From the NCBI RefSeq assembly GCF_011386835.1, contig NC_088798.1, forward strand, positions 4,588,001-4,652,000: a DNA stretch of 64,000 nt, read 5' to 3'. The translations under genes and the position numbers were made by a program. Of this stretch, positions 31,740-42,906 are shown piece by piece. How positions within the stretch are numbered: position 1 is the first letter of the stretch; every line of letters begins with the position of its first letter. A model generated the notes under the pieces. That model was not told the origin of the DNA and did not search any database. It saw only the letters and a list, made by a program, of their open reading frames with translations. The DNA comes from Chrysemys picta bellii (Eukaryota > Chordata > Testudines > Emydidae).

Positions 31740-33534
31740 GATGCCGGGCAAGGTGCTCCGTCGGGGCCGCGCCATTGAGAATTCCGGTGCAAACGAAAGG
31801 TGTCAGTTGTTGTGGGGTTGCCGGTGGTTCCCAGAAGAGGCTCCGTCCCCCCTTTCCCAATCCGATTGGCCTCTCGCAACATCCCAACCCCCCGCCACAA
31901 CGAACACGTGAGATTGGGGAAAAGAAGAGAGAGATCCCTGAGGCTGGGCCAGGGTCAGCCCAGCATGGACACGGTTCGGTGAGTAACGGCCATCCCGCTA
32001 CGGGCTGCTGAGAGTAGATGCCATGGCAAGATGGTGCAGACTGAACAGAAACCTGCTAGCCCAGAGCTCAGTCCATAGACAGCTGCAGTGCGTGTGGTTT
32101 ATTTATTGATGTGAACACTAAGTGGATAGTTCTGACACCGCTTTAAATTTTCCTTCGCAGCCAGTTAATAGCTAGGCCAGAAATAACAAAATCCGTGCTG
32201 GGTCCCACCACTTTCTAAGCAGACGGGGGAGTGAGGCCGTCTCTTCTGTTTCTCTCAGTGCTGTCTGTCGTGCCCACAAAAACTCGATCCCCCTCCCATG
32301 GGAGGAACCAGCCATCTTCTTCGGTGCGGACCTGGGTGACCTGGAGAGAGCAGGCTCCTCTGAATTGGAAATGCGCCCCCTAGTTTGCCGGGTAAAGAAC
32401 CGGACTGTGGGAAGAGGCAAGAATCGTCGCTGGATTCACCAGGCTCATAGGGATGGTGTCAAAGGTGCAGCCGGACAGAAAAGCGTGTAAGCTTTGGAGA
32501 GAGGTGATGAGCGGGAGCTACATTACACAGAGCTCCGTTGTGATGCTTGGGCGTTTACACGAGGACGCTGCAATGATCATTGTACACCCTGCAACGCCAC
32601 AACCCCACAGGTGTTCACTGCAGCCCAGGCCAGACGCAGGAATGTTCTGCAATCCCATGCCAGGGCCTTCCACAGTGAACTGTGACCACAACCGAACGGG
32701 TGCTGTGGTCATCCAGTGGGATCGAACCCATGACCTTCAGCACCAAAAACAAAAGTCCCTCCTCTACAGGAGCTGCTTTAGCTGTGAGAAGCCAGCTGTC
32801 GTAGTTCCTGAGATTGGGCACCAGAGGGAGACGGGGCCACATGCATTGTGCCTTGACAACTCCATCCAGTCAAAAGCAGGACTTCATCCGCTGTTCTGCA
32901 GCCTCCTCTGTGTTCCCCGGCTCTGTCTGAGAAGGCGGCTGAGTAGCAGAGGGGTCAGATCAGTCTGATGTGATGTGGCAAATGACAGGGCCCTGACAAG
33001 ATCGTCACTGTTCCAGTCTGGATGACTTTGCGCGTGGACAATACTGCGTCATTGGGAGGTTTTGAAAAACGGGGTATTCGTGTCAACCACACACACAGAT
33101 TTCCGCCTCCACTGGTGTTCCAAGATAGGCTTCATTTTGCCCTCTTTCACGTAATACTTCTACCCTTTTCCCACCCCGAATTAGCCCATTTCACTCTGCA
33201 AATGGCTCGCTTCTGAGAGGGGGAGAAAGACGGTTTTGCATAAAGGACATTACTTTGCATTTCATTGTGAAATGTGGCAAAGTAAAACGCTACTGACTCT
33301 GCTCCTCTCTCCCGCCTTCCGTTCCCGTCAGCATTCTAGTTCTGCCTCCCTGACTTCCTCTACCCTTAATCCCTCCCATGACCAATGGCCCGAAAACTGC
33401 TTGGGGGGGCTCTGTGACCTCACATTGATTTGTGCACCATTCTAACTCCAGGAACTCGTGGAGTGACTCCTGACTGACACCAGGCCAACGCAGCGCAATC
33501 AGGCCACGTGGCGTCAAGGGGAAATCTCACTAAA
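31740..33534. other. Mostly unique sequence with one tRNA-SINE-like fragment
   Basis: At about 32690-32800 the minus strand has ACAGCTAAAGCAGCTCCTGT and then CATGGGTTCGATCCCACTGG, an A-box-like and a good B-box-like segment. The rest has no recognised repeat. The 171-codon frame 32453-32968 (+) crosses this SINE and is rejected. Confidence 0.4.
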
Positions 33535-33539
33535 GCCGG

Positions 33540-34225
33540 TGTAGACGGCTGGACTCACCCCTGCAGCGCCTCCTGCTGGTCATCCAGGGAATTAGCTCTC
33601 CAGCCTCTGGAGCGCCCTCTGCAGGCCAGTGATCTGCCTGTCCTCTTCCTCAGGCTCCCATGTCCTTCCCAGGACCCCGGTGCCCCTTGCTCTGGGTGCT
33701 GCCCCCTGGCAGTACCCACACGCTAGGTCTCTCCTCCCAGGGGAACCCCCACCCACTATCCCTACCACACCTCAGAATAAGGCCACTGCCAGTCACCAGC
33801 TAGCCCCCGCTCCCTGGGGCAGACTGCAGTATAGGCCACTCATCACAGGTAAGGTTGGGTTTGGACCTGCTGCCTTGGCCTAGCCCTGGGCTGCCCTCTG
33901 CAACCCCCAGTACCCCTTGGCCTCCTACCAGGCCGCAGCCTGGGGCTATCCAGGCTGGAGCTCCCCAGCCTTTCCCCAGCCCTGCTCCACTACAGGTACC
34001 CTGTCTAGCTCCCTGCAGCCAGGCCCTTCTCTCTCTGAAGGCAGAGAGAGACTGCTGACCTCTTGGCTCCCAGCCTTCTTATACAGGCCAGCTGGGGCCT
34101 GATTGGGGCATGGCCCAGCTGTGGCTACTTCCCCAATCAGCCCAGTAGCTTTTCCCTTTGCCCCAGCCCTCTGCCAGGACTGTTTTAAACCCTTCAGGCA
34201 GGAGCGGGGTAGCCACCCCACTACA
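33540..34225 (-). mobile_element. Probable solo LTR
   Basis: A 686-bp unit bounded by TGTAG and CTACA (LTR-style inverted ends), with 5-bp flanks GCCGG (33535-33539) and GCCAG (34226-34230), one mismatch apart. On the minus strand, CCAATCAGG-type boxes and a TATA-like TGTATAAGAAGG (near 34085) lie 140 bases in, as in a U3 promoter. No gag, pol or second LTR is nearby, so it would be a solo LTR left by recombination. It also resembles an LTR-like repeat I recall from turtles; ERV versus Ty3-type origin cannot be decided. Confidence 0.6.
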
Positions 34226-34231
34226 GCCAGG

Positions 34232-35080
34232 TAAGAGCAACATTCATTGTTCTCTCTGGGCCAGACCCTCTGCTGGGGTAAATCTGCCCAGTTCCAGTGT
34301 CATCGATGGAGTTACACCATTTTACATCAGGTGAGGATCTGGCCCATTGTCTTGCAAAGGATCCCCTCCGTAAATGCTTCACATTCAGTATCTGCTGCAA
34401 TCCTCTGGTGGCATTATTATTGCCTCCCAGCGTAGGGATGTGCTGCTAATCCCACTGGGATCTGCCCCGCCATCTAAGCTTCCTAGGATACCTGCCAGGT
34501 GCAACCTCGCCGCTCTGCTGTTCATAATCCCTCCCAGGTCAGCATCATCCACCACCATTGAAATCTGCACTGGCCTCCACATCACTCATTAGCTGGAAAT
34601 TACGTTTCCCACGTCCCATGTGACATAACCTCCAAAGCAGGGCGGGGCAGGTAACAACACTTAATTGTTCTTCACGTTCTGCCAGCGGTATCCCGCTGCC
34701 CACCCGGCACTTAACTTCTCCTATCCCCACGCCACACACTAGAGCCGGAGACGGGCCCCGGCTGCGAAATTCAGATCCGTACCCCGGTTCAGAACACCCC
34801 AAACTTCCCAGGTGTGCGGCCCATGGCCCGGCCCTGCCTAGCACCTCAGTGCAGGTGCGTGGAAGCCAAAAGAGAAACTGCTGCTCGGCCAGGGCCTGAT
34901 GCAAAGCCCCCCTCGCCTCCCGGGGTCAATAGGAAGATTGCTACTGCCTTTGACGGGCTCCGGGTCGCAGCCCAGGCCCACAGCGCCCAGCCTGTCCACT
35001 GGGAAGTCCCCTGACAGAGGTTGAGCTCCCATTTGCCCACAGCGGCTGCTAATTCTCTCTGTCCCGCACCCATGTCATCC
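34232..35080. other. Unique sequence, no gene seen
   Basis: No repeat or exon recognised; G+C content rises toward the right end. Confidence 0.4.
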
Positions 35081-35086
35081 CTTACC

Positions 35087-35736
35087 TAGGGTTACCATAT
35101 TTAAAAAATAAAAAAAAGACGACACTCCACGGGGCCCTGGCCCTGCCCCTTTCCCACCCCCCAGCCCCGCCCCAACTCCGCCCCTTCCCCAAAGTCCCCG
35201 CCCTAACTCCGCCCCCTCCCCATAGCGCCCGTATTTCCCCTCCTCCCTCCCAGCCACGTGAAAAGGGCTGCCCGAGCGCTACTGGCTTCACGGTTTGCCG
35301 GGCAGCCCCCAGACCCTGCGCCCCCGGCTGGCACTTCCCCAGCGCAGCTGGAGCCCAGGAGGGGAAGTGCCCAGCCGGGGGCGCAGGGTCTGGAGGCTGC
35401 CCGGCAAGCCGTGAAGCCGGTAGCGCTCGGGCTTCGGGCAGCCCCCTTGCCTCCGGACCCTGCGCCCCCGGCCGGGCACTTCCTCTCTCGGGCTCCGGCG
35501 GCTGCTGTGCTCCCTGAACTCCTGGGCTCTGTAAGCGCCGAGCTGCCCAAGCGCTACCAGCTTTGGGCATCCCCCATGCCTCTGGACCCTGCGCCCCTGG
35601 AGCCCGGGAGGGGAAGTGCCCGGCCAGCGGTATTTTTCCCGGACATGTTCGGCTTTTTGGCAATTCCCCCCGGATGGGGGTTTGATTACCAAAAAGCCGG
35701 ACATGTCCGGGAAAAACCGGACGTATGGTAACCCTA
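35087..35736. mobile_element. GC-rich hAT-type element with large hairpin
   Basis: Perfect 13-base terminal inverted repeats TAGGGTTACCATA / TATGGTAACCCTA. The 7-bp direct repeat CCTTACC flanks it (35080-35086 and 35737-35743), suggesting an 8-bp duplication with one change. The core repeats GACCCTGCGCCCC-type units at least four times and folds into a long hairpin (35265-35432). A second inverted pair, GACATGTTCGGCTTTTTGG against CCAAAAAGCCGGACATGTC, lies at 35642-35708. Open frames across it are composition artefacts. Confidence 0.75.
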
Positions 35737-36060
35737 CCTTACCCTGGAGCTTGGCCCGTTCCCAGCTGCAGAAACTCGGCCAGGCCTGAAGAACCTGGCC
35801 TAATCTCTCCCCTTCTCTTCTAGAAAGGGCAGAGGGGGTGCAGAGCCACGCAGCTCAGCGCTGGGAGTAAATAATAGAGAGGAGTGTGGCTGTTGGCAAG
35901 ACCGGCAGGGTATTTTTTTTTAATCACAGTCTATTTAGCCAAGTTAACCCCTTGCTGGCAATGGTCCCTGGTGATCAGAGATGGGCTCAGACCCTGGACT
36001 GCCCAGGACTTCGTGTGGGGACGGGACTGAACTATGAACCTAGATCCACAGGGGAGTTTG

Positions 36061-36135
36061 GGAGGAGGGCTGGTCTCACTACAGCTGCAAAGCAGATTGG
36101 AACCGGCCCAGATTTCAGGCAAATGAATGTGTCCT
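36061..36135 (+). repeat. 75-bp direct duplication, copy 1
   Basis: Matches 39129-39203 at 73 of 75 positions, then similarity stops sharply on both sides. It contains GGTCTCACTACAGCTGCAAA and GATTGGAACCGGCCCAGATT. Not part of any repeat I recognise. Confidence 0.85.
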
Positions 36136-36329
36136 AGCATGTTTCTGGGGCCTGGCCCAAAGCACATTGAGGTCAATCGGATCCTTTCCACCGGCTTCAA
36201 AGGCCTTTGGATCCGGACCACAATATGCCAAAGGCCAAACTACGGCTCCAAGCAGCACCTGTGAATTTTGGGGGGTTCAAAAGTGGGGTCCGTGTTAGGG
36301 GCTTGGGACCAACCCTCCCCACTCGGAAC

Positions 36330-36640
36330 GCATCCTTCCTTGGCACCAGTCTGCCCCTTAGCCCCTGCAAGCGGCGGAGAACGGCAACAGCTGCTCAGGC
36401 TGCGTTACCGATGGGGGAAAGAAATTAACCCACGAGCAGCTCGCTGGTCTAGCGGCAGCACCGCCAGGCAGCCACCAGGCAGAGCCAGCAGCTCGCTCAG
36501 CCCCCTGGGGGGCCCTTCCGAAGCGACGCCCTTCGCGGCTGCACGGAGAGGTGCTGAAGAGGACTCCGACTGAGCCAGCAGTCCTGCACGCGGGACGTGG
36601 TGAGGGGAGAGCCCACAGCCTTCGGGGCGCTGTTCTCTGG
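36330..36640. promoter_or_regulatory. CpG-rich block
   Basis: By eye about 25 CpG in 310 bases (GCAAGCGGCGGAGAACGG, CGAAGCGACGCCCTTCGCGG). No promoter motif or exon next to it. It could be a small intronic island. Confidence 0.3.
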
Positions 36641-36662
36641 GGCGGGGCATCTCCCTCACTTG

Positions 36663-36785
36663 TTGGGTGACCAGATGTCCCGATTTTATAGGGACAGTCC
36701 CGATTTTGGGGTCTTTTTCTTATATAGGCTCCTATTACCCCCCACCCCCATCCCGATTTTTCACATTTGCACTCTGGTCACCCTA
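36663..36785 (+). mobile_element. hAT-type MITE (TAGGGTGACCAGA family), copy 2
   Basis: TTGGGTGACCAGATGTCCCG on the left and GCACTCTGGTCACCCTA on the right. Flanking 8-mers CTCACTTG (36655-36662) and CTCGCTTG (36786-36793) agree at 7 of 8. Opposite orientation to the copies at 25433 and 43770. Confidence 0.8.
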
Positions 36786-36789
36786 CTCG

Positions 36790-38305
36790 CTTGAGCGCTG
36801 GCGAGCCCCTCCTGCGGGAGGGTGGGCTGGGGAGGGAGCAGTGGCGCATGTCCCAGGGGAATGGACCGTTCCCGCCCGGGACACCTGCTACTCAGGCATC
36901 CGCTAGCCAGCAGTCCGTGGCAAAGGTCAAGGGGGTGCCGTACAGAGACCACTAGATAGACGCGTCAGCAGGCCAGCAATGGGGGGCCTGCAGGGGAGAG
37001 TCACAGAGAGACGCTGCTAAATTACAATACACCCCGGCGCTGCTCGCTGCTTTCCAGCCCCAAATCCATTCCCTTCTAAGGGGCCCGCAACCCCCCCACA
37101 CCCGAAGCCTGCAGGTGAACACACCCCTCCTTTTGCCCCCTATTCTTCTCCTTTCCCAACTGCGGCTCGGTGTAGCCGTTCACTGGCATTTAAACCAAGC
37201 CCGGGGGCAGACCACATTGCCCTGGGATCCCTTTGGTTCACAGTTGGTCGCTTAGAGACAGCACGGAGGTGAAGGACGGCTCCAAGTCCCCTTGACAGCA
37301 CCTTGACCCGCAGCAGCGTGGGTGGCTCCCGTTTGCTAGGAGGAAAGCGGCCTCGCTTCATTCCTGCTCGCCAGGAAAGGGTTAACGCCGCGCTCTGCTT
37401 TGCCTGGCACATCTGCTGTGCTGCCGCGGCGGTTACACAACACAAGGATTTGATCCGGCCATTCCCCTTCCCCGCCCCTGCTTCAGCGCAGCAGGACTAC
37501 GGCTTGAGTCCTTTCTTTGGACAAGGCCCCAGACACGCACCTTCCCCTGCATTCAGCATTCGCAGCCTCGGTGAATCTCCCCACGGCACCCACGTTAGCC
37601 CCCTCGAACGAGGTGCCCCTCCCGCCTCCCTTTACCCCCAGCTGAGCAGGAATGCCCTTCCCTTTCCCAGCCCCGCCGCTCAGCGTTCTCTTCGGAGGGA
37701 CGGCCCCACGCATGGCCGGCAGAGCTCTGCTACAAACCCTGGCCACGATCCTGGGCCCCGGAGCTGGCTCCGTCGCCCTTCAGCAAGACACATGTGGCCC
37801 CGATTCATTTTTTCAAGCGAGACCATATGCTGAATGTTCTCCCCACCGACCAGCCTCTCCCCTGCTCCCAACTCGGCCTGTGTGTCAGGAAACTCGTGAC
37901 AGCCTTCCTCCGAACCCCCACCCGCCAGAACCCCCTGACATCGCCTCTCCACAGCAGGGCAGGAAACCTGCCAAGTTCCTTCTGGGGTTGTTTTTATTAA
38001 AAACAAGATGGGAACCATGAAGAGGGGGATGGGGCAGGGGGAGAGACAAAAGGATACAGCTTGGGTGCTGGCCAAGATCCCGCTGGAGAAGAGTTACATT
38101 GTACTGGCTGCCTTTGTCTGCTTCCATACTGTGATATTACAACCCGCAGCCGATACTGCCAGAGAGAGCCGCTGTACGGTGCAACAAAACCAACTGTACA
38201 TCCAGAGGAGAGATTATTTTTCAGCAGAGGGGGAAGGGAGAACTGAACGGCTATTTTCCCTCAACAATCCCCTGCATTTAGTGCAGACCCCTAGCTCTTC
38301 CTAGC
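36790..38305. other. Unique sequence, no gene seen
   Basis: GC-rich, with overlapping frames of 100-176 codons on both strands (37303-37833 +, 37680-38075 -) that conflict with one another and have no domains. Confidence 0.4.
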
Positions 38306-38309
38306 AGTA

Positions 38310-38475
38310 GATCTGAAAGCCCTTGACAGAGGAGGTCAATATCATTACCTTCATTGCACAGCTGGGGAAACCGAGGCACGGAGCTGAAGCAATCTGCTGG
38401 TGGTCACCCAGCAGCAGAGCCAGCCATAGAACCCAGGCCTTTTGCATCCCAGTTCGGTGAGCTATCCTCTAGCCC
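38310..38475 (-). repeat. MIR-type SINE
   Basis: GAAAGCCCTTGACAGAGGAG, CATTGCACAGCTGGGGAAAC, CGAGGCACGGAGCTGAAGC and CAGAGCCAGCCATAGAACCC are the reversed tail, core and head. Confidence 0.65.
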
Positions 38476-38529
38476 ACACTGGAGCAGCTAGCTTGCTAAG
38501 TAGGGGCTTATCTGGCCCCCATTACCACA

Positions 38530-38880
38530 GCAACTGTATGTGTTTATCCTCATACAGCCCTGGGAGACAGGGCAGGGCTGTTATTCCCCCTGTATGGAGG
38601 GGGAAACTGAGGCGCAGAGCATGTGAGACCAAGGGATTTACACAAGTTCACACAGGCAGTTTGTGGCAGAGAAGGCAACGGAACCCAGCCAAGCCTCCTA
38701 TACTGCCGGCGAGGGCCCTAGCCTTCCTCACTAGCCACAAGTGGGCGACTGAGGCACTGGTTAGCTCACATGACTTGCCAAAAGGCAGCCAGGCCTTGCA
38801 AACTGACCAGCTGAGACTCAAACCCAGGGGTCCAAGTCTCCATCCCATGTTCTACCCACTGGACCTCTTGTTGGCTACAG
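38530..38880 (-). repeat. MIR-type SINE, with a probable second diverged copy
   Basis: The first part has TTTATCCTCATACAGCCCTG, GGGGGAAACTGAGGCGCAGA and GTTCACACAGGCAGTTTGTG. From about 38740 a second unit has GCGACTGAGGCACTGGTTAG, TGCCAAAAGGCAGCCAGGC and GAGACTCAAACCCAGGGGTC. Confidence 0.6.
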
Positions 38881-39128
38881 CCTGTCTCCTCTGTCACCTG
38901 CAGATCTCCCGCTAGTCTGTGAAATCTAGCCGGACAATCTACGTCTGCCACCTCCATCCACTGGATCACGGCAGGGTAGCAGAACTAGCAGCTCCCTCCC
39001 GCCCCCCGCCCACTTTCATTTCCTGTGAATTTCCATCCCTGGATGGATCCGGGCTCTGCCTGAGATCCCAGAGCGCTCTGTTGAAGCTGCAGGTCTCACT
39101 GCTGTTAGGACGTGGGAGCTCTTAAAGG

Positions 39129-39203
39129 GGAGGAGGGCTGGTCTCACTACAGCTGCAAAGCAGATTGGAACCGGCCCAGATTTCAGCCAGATGAATGTGT
39201 CCT
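39129..39203 (+). repeat. 75-bp direct duplication, copy 2
   Basis: Near-identical partner of 36061-36135, with two substitutions near the right end (CAGCCAGATG here, CAGGCAAATG there). No terminal inverted repeats, poly(A) tail or target-site duplication is visible. Confidence 0.85.
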
Positions 39204-39209
39204 GTTGTC

Positions 39210-40430
39210 CTTTAATAGAAACCAGCGTGGCAGCTTTTAAAGGGCTGCCCATTAGACTAGAAGGAGCAGCTTGGCTTTGAGTCAGGGATCATCCCCTGAC
39301 TATCCAAGTGCTGGGGGTACATTTTCGAACCCCTTTACAGCCCCCAAACTGTGGGGGGCATTAAATATTGTTCCCCTAAGCCCTGGGGCAAAGGGAGAAT
39401 CTCCATTTACCGTGCGCTGCGGGGGGTCTGTGACAGAAGGGAGCAATTCCAAAGCCATCCAGCAGAGGGCAGTGCTGCACACACACATCGTGCCCTAGAT
39501 GCTGCAATACTGTCCATCCCCCGGCCCCACAGAATAAGCCTCTCATGGCATGGCCGACGTTCAGAGCGAGAGGAGTGGGCTGCCCACGGTTGATAAAGCG
39601 ACATTTAACCGGACCAAAGAGCTATTTCATTCAGCAGCTGGCTGGCGTCGACTCCGTCTCCCCGCCTGGGAAAGCACCCCGTCCAAACTGGGTCGGCTTT
39701 GTCTTCCCTCTCCGCTTCCGTTGGCACGTCCCAAGTCCGGGAGCAGGGCAGAAATGCCTCCAGAAGCCTCCTGGCAGGAGCGGCCCCGGCAGGCTGCCAA
39801 GGAAAGCAAGCCACCAGAGCCAGGCGGAGAAGGGCAGCAGCGTGGCAGTCTGTTGGGGAGGCCGGGACGCCCGGTGGCACTGGGCGAAGCAGAGCTTGGA
39901 TTTCACAGGGCGAGGCTGCGGCCGTCAGGGGGTTGAGGGTTTTTTTTTTAATTTAATTTAATTTTATTTTTTCCCTCTGACTCAGAAATGCTTTCCACTG
40001 CTGGGCACGCTCAACCTAAGTGGATTCCACACCTCCGCTCCCAGGGACTGTAGCGCTTTGTGTACCGCGGGGTGGGGAAGGGAGAGAGACCATCTGATTT
40101 CAACGTTCTGTCACAATAGCTCTGCTCCCATTTGGGTCAGATTTGCAACACCGCGCTGAGCTCTTCTCAAAGTCGTAAATGGGAGCTGAGCGCCTCTGAA
40201 AATCTGCCTCTTCAGCAAACAGGGAGCCGGGGGTGCTGAGAGAATTAACCCATTAACGTACACACAGCACTCAGACACTGCGGGACCTGGAGAAACGGAA
40301 CAAGGCTGACCCAGCTAGGTGGAGCGATTGGGCTTCTGGAGATGATCAGCTAATCGCACCGGCTGACGGGGTACCTTCCGCTCCTGCTGCTCCTGGGATG
40401 GTTTTCCATTTCAGCGCTCTGCCCTTTCAA
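39210..40430. other. Unique sequence with a T/A-rich tract, no gene seen
   Basis: A T9 run and (TTTAA)n-like tract lies at 39942-39972. The 39545-39961 area has 128-138 codon frames in several phases on both strands, a sign of GC-rich composition and not of coding. Confidence 0.4.
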
Positions 40431-40434
40431 GCCC

Positions 40435-40570
40435 CTTTTCATCCCAGGGTCCTAAAGGGCTTTAAATCCAGCCACTCAGCCTCACAACTCCCCCCTGTGA
40501 GGGAGGGAGCTACTGTCACAGATGGGGAAACTGAGGCACGGACTGCCCCAAATCACATAGCGAACCAGTG
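40435..40570 (-). repeat. MIR-type SINE
   Basis: GGTCCTAAAGGGCTTTAAAT, CACAGATGGGGAAACTGAGG and CACGGACTGCCCCAAATCAC in reversed MIR order. Confidence 0.6.
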
Positions 40571-40574
40571 GCCT

Positions 40575-41445
40575 CCTCGGAGACAGCACGGAAGACAGGG
40601 ACAGTGGTGGGAGAGGGTGACGTGTTAACAGCCCAGCAGGATTTGTCAAGGGGATGGTGGGACATGCAGGCTCTCAGCTTGCTGGATGGCAGATCAAGAA
40701 GAGCAGGGAGAGAACAGGGCTGGCTGGGAAGGAGTCCTAGGGAGAGGTCTTGCAGGGCGGCCAGCAGCCACTCCCCACAAGCAGGGATAGAAAGCACGTT
40801 CCTCCGCGGCTGCACTGGAAAGGAGCGCCGGGCTCCGTGAAGGCCCCAGCCCCTCCCCTTCGTCTCTCCCCTTTGCCCGGGTTCTGCCAAGGCTCTGCTC
40901 TGCGGTGGCTGATCCAGCGCCTTCCATCACAGGCGGGCTTTTGTGCAGCTGGCACCTGGGCTGAAGGTCGCTTCTAGGTCAGAGCGATCATGCCAAGGCG
41001 GCATCATGCCGCGGAGTAGCTGGCAAGGAGAAGTGGTTCTGTGTGCAGCAGCTGAGCGCAGCCTGGAGCCTGCTCTGCTGAAGCCAATGGGGGCTGTGTC
41101 ACCCTCTCCCACAGAGGAACCACTGGGCTGGCACAGAAGGGGCTTGGTCCTTTGAATAAGCTAAGAGTAGCCGAGAGAGGCCCCCATTGGCTCTCTGCCC
41201 TGCCCAGCTCCCTGTGGGAGGACTTCAGGGCAAAGGGGCAACTTTACCGTGGACTTGTTGGAATTCTGGGCCGTTCTGGTAAGACCCAATGGAGGAAATT
41301 TTCAAACGCAGGCATTTCAGACCCCAGGTGGTCACGCGTGGGCTGTGAGGTCACTGCACACACAAAACAGATGAAGGCATGTATCTTTGTCCCCCTCTAC
41401 TGACCATATAGAGGTTTACAGGTCTGTACCTGCCTGTCTTGGCAG
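40575..41445. other. Unique sequence, no gene seen
   Basis: No recognised repeat. Several short overlapping frames without features. Confidence 0.4.
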
Positions 41446-41449
41446 CAGG

Positions 41450-41530
41450 GTGGCCCTTTAGCTCAAGCAGTAGCTTTTAGACCCACAGGTCTCAAGTTCA
41501 ATCCCTGTGGTTGACTCAGCCAGGGGCCCT
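41450..41530 (+). repeat. tRNA-derived SINE head
   Basis: CCCTTTAGCTCAAGCAGTAG (A-box-like) and CAGGTCTCAAGTTCAATCCC (B-box-like) are spaced as in a tRNA. The sequence after them is not tRNA-like, so this is a SINE head and not a tRNA gene. Confidence 0.55.
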
Positions 41531-42726
41531 TTACATGCAGGCAAACAGGCACTTTGAGAGTCACATCGGAGTGAAGGAAAAGTCATCTAGCCCAGCTCCG
41601 CCCCATCAGAGCAGGATCGTTCCCTGTTGGACGGCTCCACAAATCCATGGCCTGCGGTAAGGACTATAGCAAACCCTGTGGCCATGCAGAGCTCCACAGC
41701 AGGCCGGACAAGAGGAAAGGACTTCCCTCCGCCCAGCGTCCAAACCACACAACGCTTCTCACCAAACTCCTCTCCAGCCTCAAAGCATTGGGGGAGGGGG
41801 AGAACTCTGTCCATTCCTGCAGAACCATGTGCCCCCGCTCTTGATCTGGCCACAACTGGACAAGGAGCTCTGCCCACAACCATGTCCTCCTGGCCTCAGC
41901 CACCTGAGCAGGAGATTGGGATGCCCCCAATCCTCCCACGAACCCTTTTCCTCATCCGTAGATCCCAAGGCCAAAAGGGACCATTTGTGAACATCTGGTT
42001 GGCCCCCCTGGATAGCACAGGCCACAGAACTTCCCCACCATAATTCCCAGAGCGGAGCCTTGAGAAAAACCTCCAATTTTGATTGAAAAATTGTCAGTGA
42101 TGGTGAATCCGCCACGACCCTTGGGAAATTGTTCCAGTGGTTAATTACTCTCACGGTACGCCTGATTTCCAGTCTGAATGTGTTATCTTCAACTTCCAGC
42201 CATTGGATCGTGCTGTACCTTTCACTGCAAGACTGAAGAGCCCATTATCAAATATTTGGTCCCCAGGTAGGTACTGACCGACTGTAATCACATCACCTTT
42301 CAATCTTCTCTTTGTTACGCTAAATAGATCAAGCTCCTTGAGTCTATCACGAGAAGGCAGGTTTTCTAATCCTTTAATCATTCTCAGGCTCTTCTCTGAC
42401 CCCTCTCCAATTCATCAACATCCTTATTAAACTGTGGACACCAGAACTAGATACAGGATCCCAGCTGCGGTCGCACTAATGCCAAATATAGAGGTCAAAT
42501 AACCTCTCTGCTCCTACTCCAGATTCCCTTGTTTATGCAAACAAGGATGGCGTTAGCTTTTTTGGTCACAGAGTCACACTGGGAGCTCATGTTCAGCTGA
42601 GAATTCACTGTGACCCCCAAATCTTTTTCAGGGTATACATTGAGCCGTATTAAAATGCAGATTGTTTGCTCATGCCCAGCTTACCAAGTGATCCAGATCA
42701 CTCCGTAGCCGTGACCTGGTTATCCT

Positions 42727-42906
42727 CATAGACTATCAGGGTTGGAAGGGACCTCAGGAGATCATCTAGTCCAACCCCCTGCTCAAAGCAGGACCAATCC
42801 CCAGACAGATTTTTACCCCAGTTCCCTAAATGGCCCCCTCAAGGATTGAACTCAACCCTAGGTTTAGCAGGCCAATGCTCAAGCCACTGAGCTATCCCTC
42901 CCCCCC
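42727..42906 (-). mobile_element. tRNA-derived SINE with CR1 3' tail, copy 1
   Basis: Minus strand: A box TAGCTCAGTGG (complement of 42884-42894), CCTGCTAAACC in the anticodon region, B box GGTTGAGTTCAATCC (42843-42857), then GGATTGGTCCTGCTTTGAGC and a CR1 tail ending GATAGTCTATG. It is inserted in the CR1 at 41955-43431; GACCT on both sides is a possible short target-site duplication. Sharing a 3' tail with CR1 is how such SINEs borrow the LINE reverse transcriptase. Confidence 0.8.

Noticed and set aside
35082..35663. 193-codon open frame on the minus strand
   Set aside because: Lies entirely within a GC-rich non-autonomous transposon with internal repeats.
41450..41530. Possible tRNA gene (good A and B boxes)
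   Set aside because: No acceptor or anticodon stem pairing, and similar heads recur elsewhere as SINEs.
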